The notes under the pieces: generated by a model | What the model was told of the DNA's origin: nothing | Databases searched by the model: none | Seen by the model: the letters and a program-made list of their open reading frames with translations, nothing else | Program-made: the position numbers and the translations under genes | Assembly: GCA_903848435.1 (NCBI GenBank) | Contig: CAINGG010000235.1 | Location: 1-5,917, forward strand | Origin: an uncultured Actinomycetes bacterium | Lineage (GTDB): Bacteria; Actinomycetota; Actinomycetes; S36-B12 | Reading direction: 5' to 3' | DNA: 5,917 nt | In this document: positions 1 through 5,571 of the stretch, piece by piece | Numbering within the stretch: position 1 is the stretch's first letter | Layout: each line of letters opens with the position of its first letter

Positions 1-1848
1 GTTGGCAGCGCCACGGCCGCGCCTGTTTCGGGAGCACCGGCGTCATCGGTCCGCGCCGGCGGTGTCGCCGCTATGGATTCGCCGGCCCCGCGCGCCAACG
101 GTGAGGTCCAGTCACTCGCTCGCATGCTGGCGCGTTCGCGCCCCCTCGACGTACGTGCTGACGACCCGCAGATCACCTTCATCGCGGGACTGAAGCGCGA
201 CACGACCGCCCTCGATATCCGTGCCACGAGAGCCACCAACCCTGACGAGATCGAGTACCGAGACTTCATGTCCCTCGCCGATGCGGGGGTCGCCTACGGA
301 GCAACTGCCAGCACACTCAAGAAGCTACGCAGCGCGGCCAAGCGCGTTGGCGTGCAAGTGCAGGTGGATCCCTCGCGCCTGCTCGCGCGCTTCACCGCGC
401 CCGCATCCGTGTGGCAGGGGCTCTACGGCATCAAGCCTCGCGTCGCTCAGCCAAGCGCGGGCTCGCCCTATCGCGTCTACTCCTTCGTGCAGGACAAGCA
501 ACTCGCGGTCGAGCCCAAGGAGTTCAAGGGCTTGGTCGAGGAGTGGAGTGCGGTCTACGCCGAATACGTCGTTGCCGCCGATCAGGCAGGTATCGATCCT
601 GCCGACAAGGCCGCATTGCAGGGGCTGTTGGCGTCCACCGGGCAGCCACTCGCCTGGCCGACCAACACTGGCACCCTTCCGGTGGGCACCTGCGACGCCA
701 AGGCGCTGAAGGACAGGGCCGTCTTCGCTCCGGCCCAGATCCGCAAGGCGTATCGCTCACTGTCCTTGTCGGCGCGCGGCATGCGCGGGGCTGGCACGAG
801 CCTGACCATCGTGTCGCTCGGTGGAGGCTTCGACCAGTCCGACCTCGACCAGGCGGCAGCGTGCTTCGGCTACAAGCAACCAGCCATCGACGTCGACCTC
901 GGCACCGGTGTCGCCACACCATTCGTCAACGCCTCGATGGAGACACACCTCGACCTGATCACATCGTCATCGGTCATGCCCGAGGCCGAGTCGATCCGGC
1001 TCGTGGAGGCGGTCAATGCCGGCATGGGCATCACCGACTCGATCGCGGTGGCACTCAACGTCGACGGAAAGGGCCTCACGTCACCTGACGTCGTCTCCGT
1101 GTCCTACGGACTGTGCGAGGCGACGTATGCCGAGGAGTCAGGCCGCTACCTCTCGCTCAACGAAGATCTCTTCCGCATGGCCGCGCTCGTCGGCACCAGC
1201 GTCCTCTTCGCCGCTGGAGACAACGGCTCGTCGATGTGCGGTGCGGAAGCGGCGCTGGAGGTCGGCCCCACCGTGTGGTACCCCGCGAGCTCGCCGTGGG
1301 TCACCGCTGTCGGCGGTACGCGCCTGGAGCTCAAGGCCGACAACACCCGCGCAGCCGAGATCGTCTGGAACGACTTCCCCTTCGCCGGCGGCAACGCCGC
1401 TCCGCCTCCGGCGCCCGCCGGCGCTGGTGGGCCCAGTGCCCTCTTCGATCGTCCGTGGTACCAAGGCGGCGTCACGCCGACGGGCCCGCGTGCGGTCCCC
1501 GATGTCGCCCTGCTCGGCGCGATCAGGCCCGGCTGGCCGATCGCCTACGGCGGCCAGATCTTCACGGTGGGCGGCACGAGTGGCGCTGCTCCGTTCCTCG
1601 GGGCCAACCTCGCGCTCATGGCCGCGCAGCAGCGCGTTGATGGGTACCCCGGGTTCGGACTGGTCAACCCGTGGTTCTACAAGGCCGCCGCCAAGACTCC
1701 CTCGCCGTTCTACGACGTCACCGTCGGAGCCAACAGCGTGCAGATGATCGGTTGCTGCTCGGCCTATGCCGGCTATGACATGGCCAGTGGGCTCGGCGTT
1801 CCCGCCATGGATGCCCTCTTCAAGTCCGTCCCCTACCCCGCGGGCTAG
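1..1848 (+). CDS. S53 family (sedolisin/kumamolisin-type) secreted serine-carboxyl peptidase, 5'-partial
   Basis: This is probably an extracellular endopeptidase made as a self-activating zymogen. Residues are numbered from the ATG at 73. The frame stays open to base 1 (24 more Ala/Ser/Gly-rich codons) and that ATG has no Shine-Dalgarno sequence, so the real start and signal peptide should lie upstream of the window. Residues about 25-165 resemble the Pro-kumamolisin activation domain. The catalytic domain follows from about 205. Its active site is complete: E290 and D294 (the E-x-x-x-D of METHLDL), D383 (AAGDNGS, oxyanion Asp) and S503 (GGTSGAAP). A calcium site of the family type is visible at D548-V549 and G567-Y-D569. 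Two features are less usual. Six cysteines (207, 264, 348, 389, 561, 562) could form disulfides, and a Pro/Ala/Gly-rich stretch (438-453) precedes the Phe-Asp-Arg-Pro-Trp-Tyr-Gln segment. Family assignment is firm; the substrate is unknown. The gene ends 6 bp from the convergent FUSC gene. Confidence 0.93.
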   Translation, partial: VGSATAAPVSGAPASSVRAGGVAAMDSPAPRANGEVQSLARMLARSRPLDVRADDPQITFIAGLKRDTTALDIRATRATNPDEIEYRDFMSLADAGVAYGATASTLKKLRSAAKRVGVQVQVDPSRLLARFTAPASVWQGLYGIKPRVAQPSAGSPYRVYSFVQDKQLAVEPKEFKGLVEEWSAVYAEYVVAADQAGIDPADKAALQGLLASTGQPLAWPTNTGTLPVGTCDAKALKDRAVFAPAQIRKAYRSLSLSARGMRGAGTSLTIVSLGGGFDQSDLDQAAACFGYKQPAIDVDLGTGVATPFVNASMETHLDLITSSSVMPEAESIRLVEAVNAGMGITDSIAVALNVDGKGLTSPDVVSVSYGLCEATYAEESGRYLSLNEDLFRMAALVGTSVLFAAGDNGSSMCGAEAALEVGPTVWYPASSPWVTAVGGTRLELKADNTRAAEIVWNDFPFAGGNAAPPPAPAGAGGPSALFDRPWYQGGVTPTGPRAVPDVALLGAIRPGWPIAYGGQIFTVGGTSGAAPFLGANLALMAAQQRVDGYPGFGLVNPWFYKAAAKTPSPFYDVTVGANSVQMIGCCSAYAGYDMASGLGVPAMDALFKSVPYPAG

Positions 1849-1867
1849 CGCGACCTAGGTGACGCGC
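1848..1867. terminator. Possible small hairpin shared by two convergent genes
   Basis: The arms GCGCG (1848-1852) and CGCGC (1863-1867) can pair around a 10-base loop that itself contains the palindrome ACCTAGGT. The structure covers the last base of the peptidase stop codon and the stop codon of the FUSC gene. There is no T-tract on either strand. It is the only visible candidate for ending transcription between these two convergent genes, but a 5-bp stem is weak and could occur by chance in GC-rich DNA. Confidence 0.22.
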
Positions 1868-3729
1868 AGGGCGGAGATGCGCGTGTCCATGTCGGCGAGC
1901 GTCACCTCAAGGCGAGCCCATAGTTGTGGGTCGTCCTGATGGCGCTCGTGGAGTAGTTCCTCGGCGACGACGACCGACGCGGCATTGAGCGCATCCGCGA
2001 GGAGGATGGCGGCGTCCTGCGGCTCGATGTGCGGGCCCGGGCGCTCCCACAGGCCGCGTGGCTCCGTGGCGGCCGCGTTGACCGCGGTGAGCGCGGCCAG
2101 GCGCTCGCGGTTCACGGCGATGCGTGCCGCCGTCGCATCCTGATGATCGCGGACGGTGGCTGCGTAGTCGCGAATGGCGGCCGCCGTGCGACTGAGTGCG
2201 TCCAGCGCGGTCAGGCTCGAGCGGCGCGGACGGGTCAGGGCAAAGAGCAGCACCCAGACCCCGGCCAGGACGGTGAAGCCGACGCGGGCGAGCACGTCGG
2301 ACGTGATCGGCGATCCGGCGAGATTGGCAAACATCAGCACGAAGACGGTGATGCCGATGACCGCCACGGGATAGTTGGCCCAGATGTAGCCGATCGCCAA
2401 GTAGGTCGCCACGCCGATCGCAATGATCGATACCAGCACTTCTGCGTGGAGTTGCCCCGCGATCAGGACGAATACGACCGTCAGCACGATGCCCGCCAGC
2501 GTGCCCAGGACCCGCATGAAGACGCGCGTCACGGTGCCCGAGAGGTCGGGCTTGGTCACCCAGGCGACCGTCATCGGGAACCAGTAGGCGTGCGGTATTG
2601 GGGTCAGCACCGCAAAGAGATTGGCCAGGCCGAAGGCGAGGCAGAGGCGGATAGCGTGCTCGCGGACGGGATCGCCTGCCGTCCAGTGCTCGCGCAGGCG
2701 CGGCAGGATAGGCGGATTGGCGATCGGCGGAGGATCCAGTGACGCGCGGCGGCCGATGGGCCACGGCCTGCGCATGCGTGCCGCGGCGTCCCGCAGTGGA
2801 CCCACGACATCATCGGCGAGGATGGCCAGGCGATCGTTCGGCGCCTGTGCGCGCACCGCTTCAAGGGCGGCCAGCGGCCCGTCGACGTCCCGCGAGAACG
2901 GGCCCACGAGCGTGTCCCCGATGGCCTTGGCCACCGGCCCGCTGGCGAGGACGAGTTGCTGCGAGTAGTCCGGCGCCTCTTCCTTCATGGCCAGGAAGGC
3001 GAGCAGGCCCAGGCGGGTGCGCTCCAGGTCGGTGATCAGGCCGTTCAGCCAGTCGGAGGTGTCGCCCTGGACGCCGGAGTGATCGCACACGGTTCTGGCT
3101 GCCATCGCCTCGATGGCCACGGTCGGGGCGGTCATCTCCAGGCCGGTGCGATGAGTGGCCTCGGCGTACGCGCGGTAGGCCCGTGCAACCGCCACACGGC
3201 ACGTCAGCATTCGCCGCAGGGGTGTCGCCGCCAGTGAGACCAGTGCATAGGCGGTGCCGCCAACGATGACGAGTCCGGCATCGAGGAAGGCAACCCCGGT
3301 CCCGATCTCGTCTCCGCCGTAGACGGCAAACAGGACGAGCGACAAGGTCCCGATCAATGCGCCGCGGGCACCCAGTGACGCCGCGTAACCGCAAGCGGCG
3401 GCAAACACGAAGCCGAGCACCACATGCAGGGGACCGAAACCCGACAGCAGGCCACCGAGGAGCGTGCCGACCGCGCTCCACAGCACCCCCCAGACCATCA
3501 CCCGCAGGCGGCGTCCCGGTGAGTCAGTCGTGTCGGCGATGGCGGCGAAGAGCGCGCCCAGGCCCAGGCTGAGGCTTTCGGAGAGCAGCCCGAATCGATG
3601 GCCCAACGAGAGCAGCACGACGAGGACGATGGCCGCGCGGATCGCGCCCACGATGTCGACGTGGGCACGCTGGACCTTCATGCACTCGCGCAGTGCCGAC
3701 AGCGCGGCATGCCTATTAACCGTCGACAC
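1855..3729 (-). CDS. FUSC family membrane protein (aromatic acid exporter / YccS-like)
   Basis: This is an integral membrane protein of the FUSC (fusaric acid resistance / aromatic acid exporter-like) superfamily, whose better-known members are proposed efflux pumps for aromatic acids. Numbered from the longest frame (639 aa from GTG 3774), there are two hydrophobic blocks of about six helices each, roughly 41-183 and 375-513. A soluble, mainly helical region (about 190-370) separates them and a helical cytoplasmic tail runs from about 515 to 639. The second block carries the family's typical stretch: Tyr-Trp-Phe-Pro-Met-Thr at about 397-402, then Lys-Pro-Asp-Leu-Ser-Gly-Thr (408-414) and Arg-Val-Leu-Gly-Thr (421-425). 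The start is uncertain. GTG 3774, GTG 3729 and ATG 3681 all lack a Shine-Dalgarno sequence. I chose GTG 3729 (624 aa) because a CATACT box ends 6 bases before it, which fits a leaderless transcript. The gene stands alone, so its substrate cannot be inferred from neighbours. Confidence 0.87.
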   Translation of the reverse strand: MSTVNRHAALSALRECMKVQRAHVDIVGAIRAAIVLVVLLSLGHRFGLLSESLSLGLGALFAAIADTTDSPGRRLRVMVWGVLWSAVGTLLGGLLSGFGPLHVVLGFVFAAACGYAASLGARGALIGTLSLVLFAVYGGDEIGTGVAFLDAGLVIVGGTAYALVSLAATPLRRMLTCRVAVARAYRAYAEATHRTGLEMTAPTVAIEAMAARTVCDHSGVQGDTSDWLNGLITDLERTRLGLLAFLAMKEEAPDYSQQLVLASGPVAKAIGDTLVGPFSRDVDGPLAALEAVRAQAPNDRLAILADDVVGPLRDAAARMRRPWPIGRRASLDPPPIANPPILPRLREHWTAGDPVREHAIRLCLAFGLANLFAVLTPIPHAYWFPMTVAWVTKPDLSGTVTRVFMRVLGTLAGIVLTVVFVLIAGQLHAEVLVSIIAIGVATYLAIGYIWANYPVAVIGITVFVLMFANLAGSPITSDVLARVGFTVLAGVWVLLFALTRPRRSSLTALDALSRTAAAIRDYAATVRDHQDATAARIAVNRERLAALTAVNAAATEPRGLWERPGPHIEPQDAAILLADALNAASVVVAEELLHERHQDDPQLWARLEVTLADMDTRISALRVT

Positions 3730-3735
3730 GGGCCG

Positions 3736-3741
3736 AGTATG
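3736..3741 (-). promoter_or_regulatory. Candidate -10 box for a leaderless FUSC transcript
   Basis: On the minus strand this reads CATACT, one base from the consensus TATACT. It is followed by six bases (CGGCCC) and then the in-frame GTG at 3729-3727. That spacing would place the transcription start at or next to the start codon, the arrangement of leaderless genes that are common in actinobacteria. No convincing -35 element lies 16-19 bases upstream; a TTGGCG is present but 21 bases away. The call is an inference from spacing. Confidence 0.33.
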
Positions 3742-3850
3742 GCGCCTGGGGTGATACCGTCGCGCCAAGTTCACGTCAGAAGTCCGGGAAACTGCGACCG
3801 CCGTGGGTTCCCAGCGCGAACCACGGGCCCTCCCGGGCTCGGTCGAGCGA

Positions 3851-3856
3851 AAGGAC
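3851..3856 (+). promoter_or_regulatory. Ribosome binding site fixing the first lipoprotein start
   Basis: AAGGAC lies 5 bases before ATG 3862 and is the only Shine-Dalgarno-like sequence near the start. Together with the signal peptide that begins exactly at this ATG, it selects 3862 over the upstream in-frame ATG at 3598, which lies inside the opposite-strand FUSC gene. Confidence 0.7.
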
Positions 3857-3861
3857 AGGCG

Positions 3862-4209
3862 ATGCGGCGTTCTCGGATCGTCGCCCTCGGGCTGGCCGCG
3901 GCGCTGTCCCTGTCCGTGGGGCTCACGGCATGTGGCGGCAGCGGTTCCGATGGTGCCTCTGGCGGTGGAGACAGCGAGAAGCAGGCGCTGGTCGACCAGT
4001 TGATCGGCGAACTCGAGTCGAGCGGCAACGTTCCGCCCGAGCAGGTCGCCTGCATCAAGGAGGGCTTCAACGGCTTCACGGTCGAGGAGCTCACCACGCT
4101 GCGTGACAGCGAAGACAGCGGCGAGGTGCCCACCGAGCTGCAGGACAAGATCCTCTCCGTCGTCACCGCCTGCGTTGCCGGTGAGTCCGCATCACCCGCC
4201 CCCTCCTAG
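3862..4209 (+). CDS. Small two-cysteine lipoprotein, first of a tandem pair
   Basis: This 115-aa predicted lipoprotein has no function I recognise. It has a typical lipoprotein signal: basic MRRSR, a hydrophobic stretch to about residue 20, and the lipobox L-T-A-C with Cys24 as the lipid-attached residue. A Gly/Ser/Asp-rich linker (25-38) is followed by an acidic, probably helical domain of about 66 residues (39-104), then a short Ser/Pro-rich tail. The mature domain has two cysteines, C64 and C104, which could form a disulfide outside the membrane. The domain matches the next gene product at about 23 positions by eye, including the block KQALVD, Glu-Gln before the first Cys, V-x-ELT, and the last Cys. 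The arrangement of two cysteines about 40 residues apart in an acidic helical domain recalls small uncharacterised secreted proteins of actinobacteria. The product should sit on the outer face of the cytoplasmic membrane. Confidence 0.87.
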   Translation: MRRSRIVALGLAAALSLSVGLTACGGSGSDGASGGGDSEKQALVDQLIGELESSGNVPPEQVACIKEGFNGFTVEELTTLRDSEDSGEVPTELQDKILSVVTACVAGESASPAPS

Positions 4210-4213
4210 GAGA
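4208..4213 (+). promoter_or_regulatory. Shine-Dalgarno overlapping the upstream stop codon
   Basis: AGGAGA begins inside the TAG stop (4207-4209) of the first lipoprotein gene and lies 5 bases before ATG 4219. A ribosome terminating on the first gene would stand on the binding site of the second, so the two are probably translationally coupled and made in related amounts. Confidence 0.72.
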
Positions 4214-4218
4214 TACAC

Positions 4219-4521
4219 ATGAATCGACGTATGACCTTGACCCTGGCTGCTGGTCTTGCGGCCGCCGGACTCGTGCTCACAGGGTGCGGCAGCGCTGGCG
4301 GTGGCGACAAGCAGGCACTTGTCGACGGCCTGATGAGCGAACTCACCACTGATGGAGCCGTCACCACCGAGCAGGCCGACTGCGTGCGCGGCAAGCTCGA
4401 CCAGCTGTCCGTCGACGAGCTGACGGCACTCAACAACGACTCAGAAGGCGACGCCCAACTCCCCGACGGTCTCGAGGAGAAGCTGACCGGCATGCTGATG
4501 GAGTGCTTCAGCATCGGCTGA
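4219..4521 (+). CDS. Small two-cysteine lipoprotein, second of a tandem pair
   Basis: This 100-aa predicted lipoprotein is a paralogue of the product encoded 9 bp upstream. Its signal peptide runs from MNRR through an Ala/Leu-rich core to the lipobox L-T-G-C, with Cys23 as the lipidated residue. A short Gly-rich linker leads into an acidic helical domain (30-96) with cysteines C55 and C96, 41 residues apart against 40 in the partner. Shared positions include KQALVD, EL, Glu-Gln before the first Cys, V-x-ELT-x-L, and Pro, Leu, Lys and Cys near the end. It lacks the Ser/Pro tail of its partner and ends four residues after the last Cys. Conservation is in the mature domain rather than the linker, which suggests a selected fold with a disulfide. 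I do not recognise a named family. The 9-bp spacing and the overlapping ribosome site indicate co-expression. A strong hairpin follows 17 bp after the stop. Confidence 0.87.
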   Translation: MNRRMTLTLAAGLAAAGLVLTGCGSAGGGDKQALVDGLMSELTTDGAVTTEQADCVRGKLDQLSVDELTALNNDSEGDAQLPDGLEEKLTGMLMECFSIG

Positions 4522-4538
4522 TCGACCTGCGGTTGTCC

Positions 4539-4575
4539 GCGGCCGTCGTCCCTCGCGTGAGGTGACGGCGGCCGC
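4539..4575. terminator. Strong hairpin between convergent genes, likely bidirectional terminator
   Basis: The left arm 4539-4554 pairs with 4559-4575 around the four-base loop GCGT. This gives 16 base pairs, one of them a G-T(U) wobble (4546/4568), with a single bulged T at 4563. No T-tract follows on either strand, so it would be the tail-less type of hairpin terminator reported for GC-rich actinobacteria. It lies 17 bp after the lipoprotein operon and 23 bp after the end of the opposing methyltransferase gene, so it could serve both. Confidence 0.7.
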
Positions 4576-4598
4576 TGACGTTGTCGTCCTGCGAATCG

Positions 4599-5453
4599 CT
4601 AGGCGGGCTTGCGCGCGCGCAGCGTGTAGGTCATCGGCAGCCGCTCGCGGCCCTCCGTGAGTCGCCACTCGCCGTGCTCATCCTCGACCAGCTTGCCGGG
4701 CAGCGCCTCCCACGGAGCACTGTCGTGCTCGGCGAGTAGTTCGAGGTTCAATCCCTGGTCGAGGAGGGCCATCACGGTCTCGCCGAGACCGTGGTTCCAC
4801 GAGTGCGAGACCGATGCCGCGAATGTCGTATCGGTCTGCAGGTAGGTGCCGTCATAGTCATCGGTGATCGGCGTGGCCACCTCGAAGTAGGGGTAGTGGA
4901 CGGCGAGGGAGTCATCGACGTTCTCGTCGAGCGACCACAGCATGGGGTGGCCTTCGCGGATGAAGACGAATCCGCCGGGCCGCAGCAGCTCGGCAACCAC
5001 CGCCCCCCAACGGCGTACGTCGGGCAGCCAGCACAGTGCGCCGATGCCCGTGAAGACGAAGTCGAATTGCCCGCTGCCCAGCTCCTTCACCGCGTCGTAG
5101 GCATCGGCCTGGACGTAGTCGATGGCGGTACCGGTCGCTTCCGCGAGATTGCGCGCCTGCTGCAGCGACGCCCCGGAGAAGTCCAGGCCGGTCATCGTGG
5201 CGCCAAGCCGCGCCAGGGAGAGCGTGTCGGTGCCGATATGACACTGCAGATGGAGGCCACGCAATCCGTCGATCGATCCGAGTCGGGGAAGGTCGAAGGT
5301 CACGACATCAGACAGGTAGGCCGGGTCATCAAGGAAGTTGCGCACCTTGTAACCGGGTGCACGTGCGTGAGCCGGCGCACGCTCGTCCCACGCCGCGAGG
5401 TTGTCGCGACGGTAGGCATCCAGCGGGTCGCCTGACTTCTTCGCCTTGGGCAT
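4599..5453 (-). CDS. Class I SAM-dependent methyltransferase, substrate unknown
   Basis: This is a 284-aa soluble, cytoplasmic methyltransferase with a Rossmann-type SAM-binding fold. Motif I at residues 67-76 reads LHLQCHIGTD. It replaces the usual Asp-x-Gly-x-Gly-x-Gly glycine loop with a Gln-Cys-His-Ile-Gly version that I recall from one subgroup of class I methyltransferases. The acidic residue at the end of strand 2, expected to bind the SAM ribose, is D91 in GLDFSG. Motif III is around QADAYD (115-120). Motif IV is FDFVFTGIGALCWL (130-143), and the post-motif helix and strand are ELLRPGGFVFIREGHP (155-170). An N-terminal helical extension (about 10-60) and a C-terminal lobe rich in aromatic and acidic residues (175-265) would shape the substrate pocket. 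The start is secure: AGGAGG lies 5 bases before the ATG. The gene is monocistronic in view, so its substrate (small molecule, lipid or other) cannot be told. Confidence 0.88.
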   Translation of the reverse strand: MPKAKKSGDPLDAYRRDNLAAWDERAPAHARAPGYKVRNFLDDPAYLSDVVTFDLPRLGSIDGLRGLHLQCHIGTDTLSLARLGATMTGLDFSGASLQQARNLAEATGTAIDYVQADAYDAVKELGSGQFDFVFTGIGALCWLPDVRRWGAVVAELLRPGGFVFIREGHPMLWSLDENVDDSLAVHYPYFEVATPITDDYDGTYLQTDTTFAASVSHSWNHGLGETVMALLDQGLNLELLAEHDSAPWEALPGKLVEDEHGEWRLTEGRERLPMTYTLRARKPA

Positions 5454-5458
5454 TCAGT

Positions 5459-5464
5459 CCTCCT
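5459..5464 (-). promoter_or_regulatory. Consensus Shine-Dalgarno of the methyltransferase gene
   Basis: The minus strand reads AGGAGG, a full consensus site, 5 bases before ATG 5453. It fixes the methyltransferase start and is the strongest ribosome binding site in the window. Confidence 0.85.
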
Positions 5465-5474
5465 GTCGCTCGTC

Positions 5475-5480
5475 ATCCTA
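5475..5480 (-). promoter_or_regulatory. Candidate -10 box of the methyltransferase gene
   Basis: The minus strand reads TAGGAT, which fits the actinobacterial TANNNT pattern. Transcription starting about 7 bases later would give a leader of about 15 bases, just enough to contain the AGGAGG site. I see no good -35 hexamer 16-19 bases further upstream, so the call rests on the -10 pattern and position only. Confidence 0.38.
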
Positions 5481-5571
5481 GGCCGGTGTCACAGGCGGGT
5501 GATGTCGCGACGGCGCCACGCTTCGTGACCATGCGCTGGACACGGGCACCCGAGCACGACAGGCTCAGGGG

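Noticed and set aside
411..1088. 225-codon open frame overlapping the peptidase gene
   Set aside because: It is Arg/Gly-rich without motifs, while the overlapping frame holds the complete S53 active site.
2029..2742. Long 237-codon open frame on the + strand opposite the FUSC gene
   Set aside because: Its translation is dominated by Arg, Gly, Asp, His and Gln without hydrophobic cores or motifs, as expected of the antisense of a GC-rich membrane-protein gene; the minus strand encodes a clear family member.
1907..2764. 285-codon open frame on the minus strand in another frame of the FUSC gene
   Set aside because: It overlaps the FUSC gene on the same strand and gives an Arg/Pro/Ala-rich product typical of a shifted frame; the FUSC frame is far better supported.
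3716..3743. TTAACC, 16 bases, TATGGC on the + strand as a promoter for the lipoprotein operon
   Set aside because: Both hexamers match the consensus poorly and the leader would exceed 100 bases; a GATACC at 3753 is an equally weak alternative, so I cannot name the promoter.
3822..3842. GC-rich dyad (GGGCCC and CCCGGG) before the first lipoprotein gene
   Set aside because: Only about four pairs can form at a time, too little to call a terminator or riboswitch.
3598..3861. 88-codon upstream extension of the first lipoprotein frame
   Set aside because: It would hide the lipoprotein signal peptide in the middle of a protein and overlaps the FUSC gene; the Shine-Dalgarno and lipobox both support ATG 3862.
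5504..5511. Palindrome GTCGCGAC in the divergent gap as a possible operator
   Set aside because: An 8-base palindrome without a repeat copy or a known regulator is expected by chance in GC-rich DNA.
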